A stretch of DNA of 41,764 bases, taken from contig JAFWRA010000216.1 in NCBI GenBank assembly GCA_017508895.1, forward strand, positions 1-41,764, read 5' to 3'. This document shows positions 7,902 through 16,799 of this stretch, one piece after another. Every line of letters begins with the position of its first letter. The first letter of the stretch is position 1. Position numbers and translations under genes: made by a program. Below the pieces are notes generated by a model. It worked only from the letters and a program-made list of their open reading frames with translations. It was not told the DNA's origin and made no database searches. This DNA comes from Bacteroidales bacterium. Its GTDB lineage: Bacteria; Bacteroidota; Bacteroidia; Bacteroidales; F082.

Positions 7902-10577
7902 TCAAATTCCGTTGTCTTTATTGTAAATGTCCCGCAAAATTTGTTCCAAAGCAGCTTCAGAAGTTACTTTCACCTCACGTGACTTGCTGCCCGAGAACGG
8001 CCCGACGATGCCTGCGGCTTCCAATTGGTCGATGATGCGACCAGCGCGGTTATAGCCAAGTTTCAACTTGCGTTGGATCATGGAAGTGGAGCCTTGCTGA
8101 GTCTGTACCACGATGTGGGCAGCTTCCTCAAAGAGGCTGTCGCGTTCGCCATCGTCTTCAATGTCAGCACCTTCACCTTCTTCTTCAGGTACTTCAGGCA
8201 GCAAGAAAGGTTCGGCAAAACCGCGTTGGTTGCCGATGAATTCGGTGACAGCTTCAACCTCTGGAGTGTCGATGAAGGCACATTGTAAACGCACCAGGTC
8301 ATTACCTGTGGATAGCAACATGTCGCCGCGACCAATCAGCTGGTTGGCGCCACTTTGGTCGAGGATGGTCTTGGAGTCGACTTGGGAAATGACGCGGAAG
8401 GCGATACGGGCTGGGAAGTTGGCCTTGATGGAACCCGTAATAATGTTGACGGAAGGGCGTTGTGTGGCGATAATCAAGTGGATGCCAACGGCACGGGCCA
8501 GTTGAGCGATGCGTGCTATAGGTGCTTCCACCTCGCGACCGGCGGTCATGATGAGGTCGGCGAACTCATCGACGACAAGCACGATATAAGGAAGGAAGCG
8601 GTGCCCCTCGGTGGGCAATAGCCTGCGCGACTTGAATTTCTCGTTGTATTCGATGATGTTGCGGCACTCGGCAGCTTTAAGGAGGTCGTAGCGTTGGTCC
8701 ATCTCGATGCACAGGGAGTTAAGTGTACGAACCACTTTCTTTACATCTGTGATAATAGCATCCTCTGAGTCAGGGAGTTTGGCCAAATAGTGTCGCTCAA
8801 TGCGGTTGTAAAGTGTCAGCTCCACCTTTTTCGGGTCGACCATGACAAACTTCAGCTCCGATGGGTGTTTGCAGTAAAGCAATGAGGCAATAATGGCGTT
8901 CAATCCTACTGACTTACCTTGACCCGTAGCGCCAGCCATAAGGATGTGAGGCATCTTGGCAAGGTCGAAGACATAGGTCTCGTTTGAAATGGTCTTGCCG
9001 ATGGCGCAAGGTAGGGCGTATTTAGAGTTTTGGAACTTCTCTGAGCTTAGCACACTACGCATTGAAACGGTTTCAGGCTTGCTGTTTGGCACCTCGATAC
9101 CGATAGTGCCCTTACCTGGGATGGGGGCAATGATACGAATGCCTAAGGCAGCCAAACTCAAGGCGATGTCATCCTCCAAGTTTTTAATCTTAGAAATTCT
9201 GATGCCTGCCGCGGGGACAATTTCATATAAGGTGACCGTGGGGCCGATAGTTGCCTTGATTTTGTCGATGGCGATGCCATAGTTGGCCAAGGTCTCTACA
9301 ATCTTGTTCTTATTGGCTTCTAATTCCTCACTGTTGATTTCAGATTTCTTGCCGCCGTAGTCGTTGAGCATGTCGAGGGTGGGGAACTTGTAGTCTTTAA
9401 GTTCGTATCGTGGGTCAAAAGGTGTATCGATGGTGTGACGTTCCACGTCCTTGCCTTTTTCAACCGTCTCTTCAGCAGGTGTGTTTTCAATGACCAATTC
9501 CACCTTTTCGGACTCGTTTTCAGGTTTTTGAATAACGTAATCCTGAGGTTTTGAATCGTTGGTAGCTGTAACGTATGGCTCTAAAGAGATTTCCTGTTTA
9601 TCAGGCTCGTCTTTGGGATGGATGAGGACGTTGTCTTTGTGCATTTGGTCGGTGTTGTCGTTTTGGGTCACAATTTCAAAGGACGTGTCTTTGGTGAATG
9701 AGGTGACCGGGGGCAAGTTAGCCCCTTCGTCTTCGTCATCATTGAAATTGTGGTCGGTGTCTTCGTCACCACCGGTTTTGAAGTTGTTTTCTCTTTCGAT
9801 TTGCTCTTTGATACGTTGCTCAGCGATAAGGGCCGCCTGATGACGACGCTCGTCTTCGCGTTTCTCACGCAACTCTCTGAAATAGTTGAGCGTAAGGTTG
9901 AATTGGTAAACGGCAAAAACTAAGAATAGGAAAATAAGGATGAGCAATACACCTACCCAGCCTGTATAGGTTTCTAAAAGGTTGTTGAGCCAAAGCCCAA
10001 CTGCACCTCCAAAAATGGCACAATTGGAAAAGCCGCATTTTTCTCCAGAGAGGAATCCAAATAACAAGGGCATCCAAATCAGGCTGAGTAAAGCATATTT
10101 CCATACGCTCCACATGTTTATTTTAGTTGTGTCGAAAAGGCGTAATCCGATGATTGTCAAAAGATAAACGAAGAAGAACGACCCGATGCCGAACGATTCT
10201 TTGATGAGCGTTTGTGCCAAGAAAACGCCGGAGCTTCCGGTACGGTTCTCAATGTTGACTTTTTGGCTGAAGATTTGGTAGCCATATTCTTGATGGTGGC
10301 CGCTGAAAAAGCTTACCAAGTAGGAAATCAAGGCGATGCCCAAGAAAACGGCCAAGCAGAGGAACAGGATGCCGATGATTTTTTGAAGGCGTCCAGCTTC
10401 TTTTTTCTCTTTCTGTGGCTTAGATTCTTTGGATGTCTTCTTTTCCTTGCTTGGTTTTTCCTTTTTGTCTTTCTTTACGTTGGTGTCCTCAACTATAACG
10501 GGCAAAGGGTTTTCAATCTCGGGCTCAACTTGCTTCTTCTTGAATGTGTTCTCTTTACGGTTGTTTCCTGCAGTCAT
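7902..10577 (-). CDS. ftsK: DNA translocase FtsK
   Basis: An 891-residue septal DNA pump. The ATG at 10575-10577 replaces an in-frame TTG two codons earlier. The N-terminus is Lys/Glu-rich, followed by about four transmembrane helices (roughly residues 70-230) and a variable acidic linker. The motor domain has Walker A AGATGQGKSVG at about 541-551, Walker B VVDEFADLI and the ATQRPSVNIITG segment. The C-terminal gamma winged helix (about 829-890) contains QRKLKLGYNRAGRI, which reads KOPS-like sequences. It moves chromosome DNA through the closing septum and activates XerCD at dif. It has its own promoter after the lepB terminator and is the first gene of the 10577-186 block. Confidence 0.96.
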   Translation of the reverse strand: MTAGNNRKENTFKKKQVEPEIENPLPVIVEDTNVKKDKKEKPSKEKKTSKESKPQKEKKEAGRLQKIIGILFLCLAVFLGIALISYLVSFFSGHHQEYGYQIFSQKVNIENRTGSSGVFLAQTLIKESFGIGSFFFVYLLTIIGLRLFDTTKINMWSVWKYALLSLIWMPLLFGFLSGEKCGFSNCAIFGGAVGLWLNNLLETYTGWVGVLLILIFLFLVFAVYQFNLTLNYFRELREKREDERRHQAALIAEQRIKEQIERENNFKTGGDEDTDHNFNDDEDEGANLPPVTSFTKDTSFEIVTQNDNTDQMHKDNVLIHPKDEPDKQEISLEPYVTATNDSKPQDYVIQKPENESEKVELVIENTPAEETVEKGKDVERHTIDTPFDPRYELKDYKFPTLDMLNDYGGKKSEINSEELEANKNKIVETLANYGIAIDKIKATIGPTVTLYEIVPAAGIRISKIKNLEDDIALSLAALGIRIIAPIPGKGTIGIEVPNSKPETVSMRSVLSSEKFQNSKYALPCAIGKTISNETYVFDLAKMPHILMAGATGQGKSVGLNAIIASLLYCKHPSELKFVMVDPKKVELTLYNRIERHYLAKLPDSEDAIITDVKKVVRTLNSLCIEMDQRYDLLKAAECRNIIEYNEKFKSRRLLPTEGHRFLPYIVLVVDEFADLIMTAGREVEAPIARIAQLARAVGIHLIIATQRPSVNIITGSIKANFPARIAFRVISQVDSKTILDQSGANQLIGRGDMLLSTGNDLVRLQCAFIDTPEVEAVTEFIGNQRGFAEPFLLPEVPEEEGEGADIEDDGERDSLFEEAAHIVVQTQQGSTSMIQRKLKLGYNRAGRIIDQLEAAGIVGPFSGSKSREVKVTSEAALEQILRDIYNKDNGI

Positions 10578-10599
10578 TTTCAATCTTCATTATTGAAGT

Positions 10600-10608
10600 G
10601 CAAAAATA
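10600..10608 (-). promoter_or_regulatory. -7 promoter element for ftsK
   Basis: The minus strand reads TATTTTTGC followed by AC, an exact TAnnTTTG match 23-31 bp upstream of the ftsK ATG and just downstream of the lepB terminator. Confidence 0.65.
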
Positions 10609-10620
10609 GTTAAAAAACGC

Positions 10621-10650
10621 AAAAAAGACCACCTAAAGGCAGTCTTTTTT
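10621..10650 (-). terminator. Terminator of the parA-parB-DUF5683-dapB-lepB run
   Basis: AAAAAAGAC (10621-10629) pairs with GTCTTTTTT (10642-10650), with a small CC/GG inner stem. Read on the minus strand it sits 18 bp after the lepB stop and ends in a T run. The sequence is symmetrical, but only minus-strand genes flank it. Confidence 0.8.
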
Positions 10651-10667
10651 GTTCAAAAGCCAAATGC

Positions 10668-12182
10668 TTATTTCGGAATCCTAAACATCCTCTTCCAACG
10701 AATGCCTCCGTTCTCCTTGTCTAATGAAAGCCAAACGAGCACTGGCTTGCCAACGATGTGGTTTTCAGGAACAAAGCCCCAATAGCGCGAGTCAGCGGAG
10801 TTGTGGCGGTTGTCACCCATCATCCAGTAGTAGTCCATCTCGAAAGTATAACTGTTGGCAGGCTGGCCGTCGATGTAGATTTGGTTGCCCTGCACCTTCA
10901 GGTCGTGGAGTTCGTAGGCATGGATGATACGCTCATAAAGAGGCAGTGTGTTGACATCCAGTTTTACGGTCTCACCTTTCTTAGGGATGTAAAGTGGCCC
11001 GAAGTTGTCCACATTCCAAGGATAGAGGTCGGGACGGTTGGGGAAGAGACTGGTACTGGTGCCTTCGCCTGGGGCTTGCACATTGCGCATTACTGAGGTG
11101 ATGTAAGGTAGCTTGATCAATTCATCTGCCACCTTCGCGCTGATATTGAGGATGAAAGTGTTAGGATCAGCAGTGCGGTAACCTTCAGTGATACTATATT
11201 TGTCCAAAGTTTGCTTGTTGATACCGCCATTGGTAGTCACCACGGTGTAGTTGTGCTGCATGTTCTCAGGTTCAAAAGCTTTTTCGCCGTTAATAAACAC
11301 TACACCGTCAACGATTTTCAGGCTGTCGCCAGGCATACCGATGAGACGTTTTACATAGTTCTCACGTTTGTCGACAGGGTGGCTGATAACTTTGCCGAAA
11401 TTTTGGTGGTCGTTCCAAACCCTTTGACGACCATATTCGCGCACAAGGTCGTAATAGCTGATGCTACTTTGGAAGATGTCGCAAACCGTGTCGCCTGCAG
11501 GATAGTTAAATACTATGGGGTCGTAACGTTTCGTCGTCGACACTCCTGGATAACGGTGATACGGCAGTTTGATCCATTCCACATACGACTTTGCAGTCTT
11601 GCTTCCAGGTAAAGTGTTATGCACAAAGGGGAACGAAAGCGGTGTGTTAGGACGTTTCGGACCATAATGTATCTTGCTAACAATCAAATAATCACCGACG
11701 CAAAGCGACTTTTCCATACTCGATGTAGGAATAGTGAAGGCTTCGAAAACGTATGTTCTGATAATCAATGCTGCGACCACGGCGAAAACAATGGCATCAA
11801 ACCACTCTCGGGCAGTCGATTTCTTAGGTCTTGTGGTCGTGAGAGGGTCTTGGTATTTGTCGTCCTTGGCGATGATGGGGAAGAAAATGAAAGGCAAAAG
11901 AGCAGCCATGCCTTCCTCCCAGATCTTGAATCGGCCAAAGCACTTGCCCAGTTCGACGAGCATGAGCAGCAGCATGAAGATGTTGATGTAAGGGAAGACG
12001 ATGAAAAACCACCACCAAAATTTCTTGTGCTTGCCGATGATTTTCAGCATGATATAAATGTTGTAGTAGGGGATGAGGCTGTACCAGCTTTTTTGTCCAG
12101 CAGCCTCAAATTGTTTCCAGCAGAACGCAATCGGGATGGTGAACAGTGCTGGAACGATTAAAATGAATAGTATCAGTGACAT
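10668..12182 (-). CDS. lepB: Signal peptidase I with N-terminal membrane extension
   Basis: A 504-residue inner-membrane peptidase that removes signal peptides from exported proteins. The N-terminal 105 residues hold several hydrophobic segments plus PYYNIYIMLKIIGK, resembling DUF5684. A further membrane helix (about 129-142) precedes the S26 domain. The catalytic serine is in IPTSSMEKSL (Ser155) and the catalytic lysine in YVKRLIGMPGD (Lys278). Box E, GDNRHNSADSRYWG, lies near the end. More than 120 residues separate the Ser and Lys boxes, so there is a large insertion compared with E. coli LepB. It is the last gene of the par-dapB run and is followed by a terminator. Confidence 0.93.
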   Translation of the reverse strand: MSLILFILIVPALFTIPIAFCWKQFEAAGQKSWYSLIPYYNIYIMLKIIGKHKKFWWWFFIVFPYINIFMLLLMLVELGKCFGRFKIWEEGMAALLPFIFFPIIAKDDKYQDPLTTTRPKKSTAREWFDAIVFAVVAALIIRTYVFEAFTIPTSSMEKSLCVGDYLIVSKIHYGPKRPNTPLSFPFVHNTLPGSKTAKSYVEWIKLPYHRYPGVSTTKRYDPIVFNYPAGDTVCDIFQSSISYYDLVREYGRQRVWNDHQNFGKVISHPVDKRENYVKRLIGMPGDSLKIVDGVVFINGEKAFEPENMQHNYTVVTTNGGINKQTLDKYSITEGYRTADPNTFILNISAKVADELIKLPYITSVMRNVQAPGEGTSTSLFPNRPDLYPWNVDNFGPLYIPKKGETVKLDVNTLPLYERIIHAYELHDLKVQGNQIYIDGQPANSYTFEMDYYWMMGDNRHNSADSRYWGFVPENHIVGKPVLVWLSLDKENGGIRWKRMFRIPK

Positions 12183-12248
12183 GATTTAATTTTGATTTTC
12201 TATGTTAACGATGATTTTCTCAGATTATTATAAAGGATGTCTTGGCCT

Positions 12249-12959
12249 TTAATCCCCAAACAAATCCTCCATTCCAAATACGCCAGTCTTGCCGACTAAA
12301 AACTCAGCAGCGGCAAGGGCACCTAAGGCAAAGCCTTGACGATTGAAGGCTTCATGAGTGAGTGTGATTTTGTCGGCGGTCGACTCGGCCGCAACGCTGT
12401 GGATGCCGTTCACCTCACCTTCGCGTGTTACTTTAATATATAAGGTGTGCTCGGCAGGCATTTCCATGCTCCAGTTGTTGTAATTCTGGTTGACGGAAAT
12501 GATATCGTTCGCCAGTTTCACGGCGGTTCCACTAGGCTTGTCGAGTTTGTGGATGTGATGCGTTTCGGCCATGGAGAGCTGGTAACCGTACTTTTCCGCA
12601 TATTTTGCCAACTGTTTGTTGAGCAGAAACACGATGTTCATCCCTATGCTGAAGTTGGGCGCATGGAAGAGGCTTTGTTTTTCGTCCAAGCAGCGCTTTT
12701 TGATTTCCTCGAAATGGTCTTGCCACGCTGTGGTGCCCACAACAACGGGTAGATGCACGTCGAAGCAGTGGTGGATGTTGCCTACCACTTGGTCAGGTTG
12801 ACTGAAGTCGATGGCAACGTCAGCCTGTTTCAGCTTTTCGATGCGTTCTTCCCATTCCTTGGGATTGTCGATGGTGACGACGATTTCATGCTGACGGGCG
12901 AGGGCGGCTTTCTCTACCTCATGGCCCATCTTTCCATATCCAATTATTGCAATTTTCAT
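12249..12959 (-). CDS. dapB: 4-hydroxy-tetrahydrodipicolinate reductase
   Basis: A 236-residue cytoplasmic enzyme of lysine and diaminopimelate synthesis that reduces the DapA product with NAD(P)H. The nucleotide-binding GYGKMG is at residues 7-12 and VVVGTTAW at 72-79. NFSIGMNIVF (102-111) and the active-site signature ETHHIHKLDKPSGTA (132-146) follow. It is shorter than the E. coli enzyme (about 270), as is usual in Bacteroidetes. It sits between DUF5683 (2-bp gap) and lepB, a gene order familiar from Bacteroidales, and so may link cell-wall precursor supply with envelope genes. Confidence 0.95.
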   Translation of the reverse strand: MKIAIIGYGKMGHEVEKAALARQHEIVVTIDNPKEWEERIEKLKQADVAIDFSQPDQVVGNIHHCFDVHLPVVVGTTAWQDHFEEIKKRCLDEKQSLFHAPNFSIGMNIVFLLNKQLAKYAEKYGYQLSMAETHHIHKLDKPSGTAVKLANDIISVNQNYNNWSMEMPAEHTLYIKVTREGEVNGIHSVAAESTADKITLTHEAFNRQGFALGALAAAEFLVGKTGVFGMEDLFGD

Positions 12960-12961
12960 GA

Positions 12962-13606
12962 CTAAAAGTTTAACTTAAAAGATAACCCGACTTGGGCATA
13001 TTGAGGCATCTTGATGGATGGCTCAATAGGTCGAAGATACGGGTCAACGTTGAGGCTAAGGTCGTCGCTGATGTCGTATGAATAAAGATGCCCATCAACA
13101 CATGCGTCGAGAATGTTCAAACCATACCAAGCCACGGTAAGGATGCTATAGAACTCAAAATCGCGGCGGTACGATTCCTTGTATGTCTGCAGTTGGCTGT
13201 CGGTGTATTTGTTAGCCAAGTCAGTCTCATGTTGGTTTAACGTTGCGCCTTCGGGCAAGTCGCCAGTCTTGAATTCGTAAGCGTGGAGATAGGAACGGAA
13301 TTCGGAATAGTTGCTGTAGACCAAATATCCAAGTCCTCCTAATCCGGCATAAACAATGGGTACTTTCCACCACTTGCCATTGTAGATTTGTCCTAAGCCT
13401 GGCAGACATGCCGACATGATAGTGGCTTTTGTAGGGCTGTGAGGTTTCGTCGCTTTTGGCGATTTGGACGGTTTGTTTTGCTTTACGATGGTGTCGGCGG
13501 TGATGAGGGCGTTGCCCACCGTATCAAACACAACATTTTGTGCTTCGGCTTTTGCAAAACCGAGCAGCACAACCATGCTGATGATGAAGAATAAGCGGTG
13601 GGGCAT
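12962..13606 (-). CDS. DUF5683 family exported protein
   Basis: A 214-residue protein of unknown function. The signal peptide MPHRLFFIISMVVLLGFAKAEA is likely cleaved after residue 22. The hallmark ATIMSACLPGLGQIYNGKWWKVPIVY (about 61-86) leads into a hydrophobic hairpin GLGGLGYLVYSNY. A second hydrophobic stretch, FEFYSILTVAWYGLNILDACVDGHL, lies near 150-172. The family is restricted to Bacteroidetes and usually lies right after parB, as here (6 bp). It is probably membrane-associated. No catalytic residues are recognised. Confidence 0.85.
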   Translation of the reverse strand: MPHRLFFIISMVVLLGFAKAEAQNVVFDTVGNALITADTIVKQNKPSKSPKATKPHSPTKATIMSACLPGLGQIYNGKWWKVPIVYAGLGGLGYLVYSNYSEFRSYLHAYEFKTGDLPEGATLNQHETDLANKYTDSQLQTYKESYRRDFEFYSILTVAWYGLNILDACVDGHLYSYDISDDLSLNVDPYLRPIEPSIKMPQYAQVGLSFKLNF

Positions 13607-13612
13607 GATGGA

Positions 13613-14503
13613 TTATTTGTTGCCGAACAATTCCATGATGCGGTCAAATTCGGCTTCGTCTTTGAAGTCGATGACCACGCTGCCTTGACCTTTCACATTT
13701 CTAGTTACTTTCACCTTGGTATTCAATGTTTGGGAAAGTTTTTTGATTTTGCTTTTGAAATGTTCGGGTATGAAGTTGGTCTGTTTCCTTTCCTTGGCTC
13801 CTGGATTTTTGGCTTTCTCGGCCAATTCCTCGGTTTGCCTTACGTTCATTTCACCTTCGATGATTTGTTGGAGGAGCTTCAACTGCTGCTCCTTGTCGGT
13901 GATGTTGATGAGGGCGCGGGCGTGACCCATGGTGATGTGTCCGTCGCGTATGGCAATTTGCACTTCAGCAGGCAGCTTCAACAGTCTTAAGAAGTTGGCT
14001 ACGGCACTGCGGCTTTTACCCACCTTATCGCTCACTTCTTCCTGTGTCATGTTGCATTCGTCGATGAGGCGCTGATAAGAGATGGCCACTTCGATGGCAT
14101 TCAGGTTTTCGCGGTGAATGTTCTCGATGAGGGCCAATTCCAGCATCTGCTCGTCGTTGGCCACGCGAATGAATACAGGTATTTTGCTAAGTCCAGCCAG
14201 TTTAGAAGCTCTCAAACGGCGTTCTCCTGAAATGAGCTGATATCTGTTATAACCGAGTTTTCTTACTGTAACAGGTTGGATGACACCTTGCTCCTTAATG
14301 GATTGTGCCAATTCCCGTAAAGCGGTTTCGTCGAATTCGGTTCTGGGCTGGAAGGGATTGGTTTCAATGAGGTTGATGTCGATTTCGGCGATGGCTCCTG
14401 CAACGAAGTCTCCTGAGATGTCTTTGCTAGTGATGTCGGTTTCAGGGCTTTGCAGGATGGCGTCAAGGCCGCGTCCAAGCACTCTTTTGTTTTTGTCTGC
14501 CAT
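13613..14503 (-). CDS. parB: Chromosome-partitioning protein ParB
   Basis: A 296-residue parS-binding CTPase clamp. The N-terminal domain has the arginine-rich box SGERRLRA at residues 92-99 and ENIHRENLNAIEVA (127-140). The central helix-turn-helix is near 151-175 (MTQEEVSDKVGKSRSAVANFLRLL). A C-terminal dimerisation domain ends the protein. It loads at parS and works with ParA to separate replicated origins. It lies 6 bp after parA. No canonical parS palindrome was found in the window by eye. Confidence 0.95.
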   Translation of the reverse strand: MADKNKRVLGRGLDAILQSPETDITSKDISGDFVAGAIAEIDINLIETNPFQPRTEFDETALRELAQSIKEQGVIQPVTVRKLGYNRYQLISGERRLRASKLAGLSKIPVFIRVANDEQMLELALIENIHRENLNAIEVAISYQRLIDECNMTQEEVSDKVGKSRSAVANFLRLLKLPAEVQIAIRDGHITMGHARALINITDKEQQLKLLQQIIEGEMNVRQTEELAEKAKNPGAKERKQTNFIPEHFKSKIKKLSQTLNTKVKVTRNVKGQGSVVIDFKDEAEFDRIMELFGNK

Positions 14504-14509
14504 AGGGGT

Positions 14510-15292
14510 TTAAGCGTTATTACTGGATAGGTGATTTTTCTCTAAGATTTCCCGAGCGAGGTTCAGGTAGTTGATGGCACCGACGCTTGCAGCGTCGTGC
14601 ATAATGATGGATTTGCCGAAGCTAGGTGCCTCGCCCAAACGGGTGTTGCGGTTGATGATGGTGTTGAAGACCAAATCCTGGAAATGCATCTTCACTTCTT
14701 CCACAACTTGTTTGGAAAGGCGTAGTCGAGTGTCGAACATGGTAAGCAAGATGCCTTCAATCTCTAAATCGGGATTGAGTCGGGTTTGCACAATCTTGAT
14801 GGTGTTCAACAATTTGCCCAAACCTTCAAGGGCGAAGTATTCGCATTGCACAGGGATGATGACTGAGTCAGCTGCAGTGAGTGAGTTCACTGTTACTAGT
14901 CCGAGCGATGGGGAGCAGTCGATGATGATGAAATCATAGTCGTTTTTGATGGTTGAGAGCGAGTGTTTCATCATCTGCTCACGGTTGGGCAAGTTGATCA
15001 TCTCGATTTCGGCTCCCACTAGGTCGATATGTGCTGGAATCAGAAACAAGTTCGGAGTGCTTGTTTCAATGATGACACTCTTGGGGTCTACATTGTCGAT
15101 GATGCATTCGTAGATGCTGGTGTCAACAGTCTTGGGATCTACGCCAACGCCAGATGTGGCATTGGCCTGAGGGTCGGCATCGATGAGGAGGGTCTTATAT
15201 TCAAGTACGGCTAAACTGGCAGCCAAGTTGATGGCGGAAGTGGTCTTGCCTACCCCGCCTTTTTGATTTGCGATTGCTATAATCTTGCCCAT
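14510..15292 (-). CDS. parA: Chromosome-partitioning ATPase ParA (Soj)
   Basis: A 260-residue ATPase that forms a nucleoid-bound gradient for moving ParB-parS complexes. The deviant Walker A KGGVGKTT is at residues 11-18. DADPQANAT near 39-47 and the Walker B stretch IIIDCSPSLG follow. It is of the chromosomal Soj type, with no N-terminal HTH. It heads the run parA-parB-DUF5683-dapB-lepB with a -7 promoter box 25 bp upstream. The ATG start is well placed. Confidence 0.96.
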   Translation of the reverse strand: MGKIIAIANQKGGVGKTTSAINLAASLAVLEYKTLLIDADPQANATSGVGVDPKTVDTSIYECIIDNVDPKSVIIETSTPNLFLIPAHIDLVGAEIEMINLPNREQMMKHSLSTIKNDYDFIIIDCSPSLGLVTVNSLTAADSVIIPVQCEYFALEGLGKLLNTIKIVQTRLNPDLEIEGILLTMFDTRLRLSKQVVEEVKMHFQDLVFNTIINRNTRLGEAPSFGKSIIMHDAASVGAINYLNLAREILEKNHLSSNNA

Positions 15293-15316
15293 GTTGTTTC
15301 AACTCGTTTTAACGCT

Positions 15317-15325
15317 ACAAAAGTA
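15317..15325 (-). promoter_or_regulatory. -7 promoter element for parA
   Basis: The minus strand reads TACTTTTGT, matching TAnnTTTG, 25-33 bp before the parA ATG. Confidence 0.55.
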
Positions 15326-15420
15326 CGCATTTTTGTGCTGTTTTATTATGGTCGTTTGGCGAAAGTTATCAACACATGTGCGTTTTGTTGATAAGTTCTT
15401 GCTTTGGCGGCGATTTGCAA

Positions 15421-15449
15421 TAAAAAAGGCTGCGAATGCTCGCAGCCTT
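15421..15449 (-). terminator. Terminator of the PUR/DUF3276 gene
   Basis: A perfect 10-bp stem AAGGCTGCGA (15426-15435) with TCGCAGCCTT (15440-15449) has a 4-nt loop and, on the minus strand, a following TTTTA run. It lies 27 bp past the stop at 15476. Confidence 0.88.
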
Positions 15450-15475
15450 AGTTTTGTGTTTTTGTTTGTAAGAGA

Positions 15476-15853
15476 TTACTTGTCCAGATTGTCGAACCAT
15501 TTGTCGATGGCGCTGTCGATTTCGTTGTGGCTTTCACCTTCAATGTGGTCGTAATGGCGCGGCTCAGGCTGATCGTAGTAATCCGCTGGATACTCACCGG
15601 TTTCGACATAGTTGATGGCATCAGTCAGGCCTTTTGAAACCTTCTCGAAATCTTCCTTATAGAGGAAAATTTTATGCTTCTCGTAGAAGAAGCGTTGCAG
15701 ACCCTCGTCGAAACGGCGCTTGCTTTCAGTTATTGTGATGTACTTTTCGTCGTTCTTGGTTGACTTTACATCGAAAAAGTAAGTTCTCTTTCCTGCTTTC
15801 ACTGCTTTTGAGAACAGTTCGTCTTTTTCTTTCATTTCTTTTTCTTCCATCAT
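15476..15853 (-). CDS. PUR-alpha-like DNA/RNA-binding protein (DUF3276)
   Basis: A 125-residue protein. The start at ATG 15851-15853 (MMEEKEMKEKDE) is preferred because the longer frame starts at a TTG inside the promoter. ATG 15833-15835 is a further option. The core KAVKAGKRTYFFDVKSTKN followed by YITITESKRRF matches the bacterial PUR domain, a whirly-like fold that binds single-stranded nucleic acid. The C-terminal tail is acidic and ends IDKWFDNLDK. Members are found across Bacteroidetes and spirochaetes, and no precise role is known. It is a single-gene unit with its own promoter and terminator, divergent from the DnaQ-like exonuclease gene. Confidence 0.85.
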   Translation of the reverse strand: MMEEKEMKEKDELFSKAVKAGKRTYFFDVKSTKNDEKYITITESKRRFDEGLQRFFYEKHKIFLYKEDFEKVSKGLTDAINYVETGEYPADYYDQPEPRHYDHIEGESHNEIDSAIDKWFDNLDK

Positions 15854-15906
15854 GTCTTTCAATAATTTGATACTTTCTAATCGTTCTATTTTGTTTGAAA
15901 AGTGGG

Positions 15907-15915
15907 GCAAAAGTA
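15907..15915 (-). promoter_or_regulatory. -7 promoter element for the PUR/DUF3276 gene
   Basis: The minus strand reads TACTTTTGC followed by CC, an exact -7 match giving a leader of about 45 nt to the ATG at 15853. It overlaps the TTG of the longer frame and so argues against that start. Confidence 0.65.
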
Positions 15916-15948
15916 GGAAAAAATTGAATATTGCAGTCTTTTTAATAT

Positions 15949-15957
15949 TATTTTTGC
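15949..15957 (+). promoter_or_regulatory. -7 promoter element for the DnaQ-like exonuclease gene
   Basis: The plus strand reads TATTTTTGC followed by AC, 20-28 bp before the ATG at 15977. It is divergent from the PUR promoter, with the two -7 boxes 33 bp apart and facing away from each other. Confidence 0.65.
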
Positions 15958-15976
15958 ACTCAAAATCTATAATCTT

Positions 15977-16795
15977 ATGGAACTAAATTTGAAACGACCC
16001 ATTGCTTTTTTTGATTTGGAGACCACGGGGTTGAATACCTCGCACGACCGTATTGTGGAGATGAGCGTGCTGAAAATCAATGTGAACGGTGACGAAGAGC
16101 AGCGTGTTTGGTTGCTCAATCCGGAAATTCCAATTTCGGCTGAATCCACTTCGGTGCATGGTTATACCAACGAGATGGTGGCCGACAAGCCCACTTTCCG
16201 AGAAAAAGCCAAGGAAATTGCCCTGTTTATTGGCAATGCTGACCTTGCTGGTTATAATATTCTTAAATTCGACCTTCCAATGTTGGTGGAGGAATTTCTT
16301 CGTGTCGATTATGATTTCGACCTCAAGGATCGTGACTTCATTGATGTGATGAATATTTACATGAAGATGGAACCACGAACACTGAAGAGCGCTTACCGCT
16401 ATTTCTGTCACGCAGAATTGGAAGGCGCACATGGCGCTATGGCCGATACCAAAGCTACCTATGATGTGCTCAAGGCTATGCTTGATAAATATCAAGGTGT
16501 TGATTTTGAGGATGCTAAAGGGAACAAATCTCAAGGCCCTACCAACGATATGAAACAGCTTTCCGAGTTTTCGGCACATCACAAAAACGCTGACCTCTCG
16601 GGACAAATCATTTTTGACGATGAAGGCAATGAGGTGTTCATGTTTGGCAAACACAAGGGTAAGCGTGTTGAAGATGTGTTTCGCATCGAGCCTCCTTATT
16701 ACGATTGGATCATGAAAAACGACTTTCCTCGCTATACGAAAAAGGTGGTGACCGCTATCAAGTTGCGTATGGGTGGAAAAACTGTAAAACACTAA
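15977..16795 (+). CDS. DnaQ-family 3'-5' exonuclease
   Basis: A 272-residue DEDDh exonuclease. The first catalytic pair is in FFDLETTGL (Asp13, Glu15), the second Asp in LKFDLPML (Asp99), and the last pair in HGAMADTK (His152, Asp157). A C-terminal segment (about 205-265) with FGKHKGKRVEDV and YYDWIMKNDF is a small extra domain often fused to these exonucleases in Bacteroidetes. It may proofread or trim DNA ends. Whether it serves Pol III is not shown, since it is not the canonical epsilon subunit by sequence alone. It is followed after 4 bp by the FAH gene. Confidence 0.9.
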   Translation: MELNLKRPIAFFDLETTGLNTSHDRIVEMSVLKINVNGDEEQRVWLLNPEIPISAESTSVHGYTNEMVADKPTFREKAKEIALFIGNADLAGYNILKFDLPMLVEEFLRVDYDFDLKDRDFIDVMNIYMKMEPRTLKSAYRYFCHAELEGAHGAMADTKATYDVLKAMLDKYQGVDFEDAKGNKSQGPTNDMKQLSEFSAHHKNADLSGQIIFDDEGNEVFMFGKHKGKRVEDVFRIEPPYYDWIMKNDFPRYTKKVVTAIKLRMGGKTVKH

Positions 16796-16799
16796 AGCA

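Noticed and set aside
13613..15475. parS site near parA-parB
   Set aside because: CACGTG cores seen elsewhere (near 7975, 20899 and 26740) lack the flanking symmetry of parS and lie in coding sequence or away from parB. None was good enough to report.
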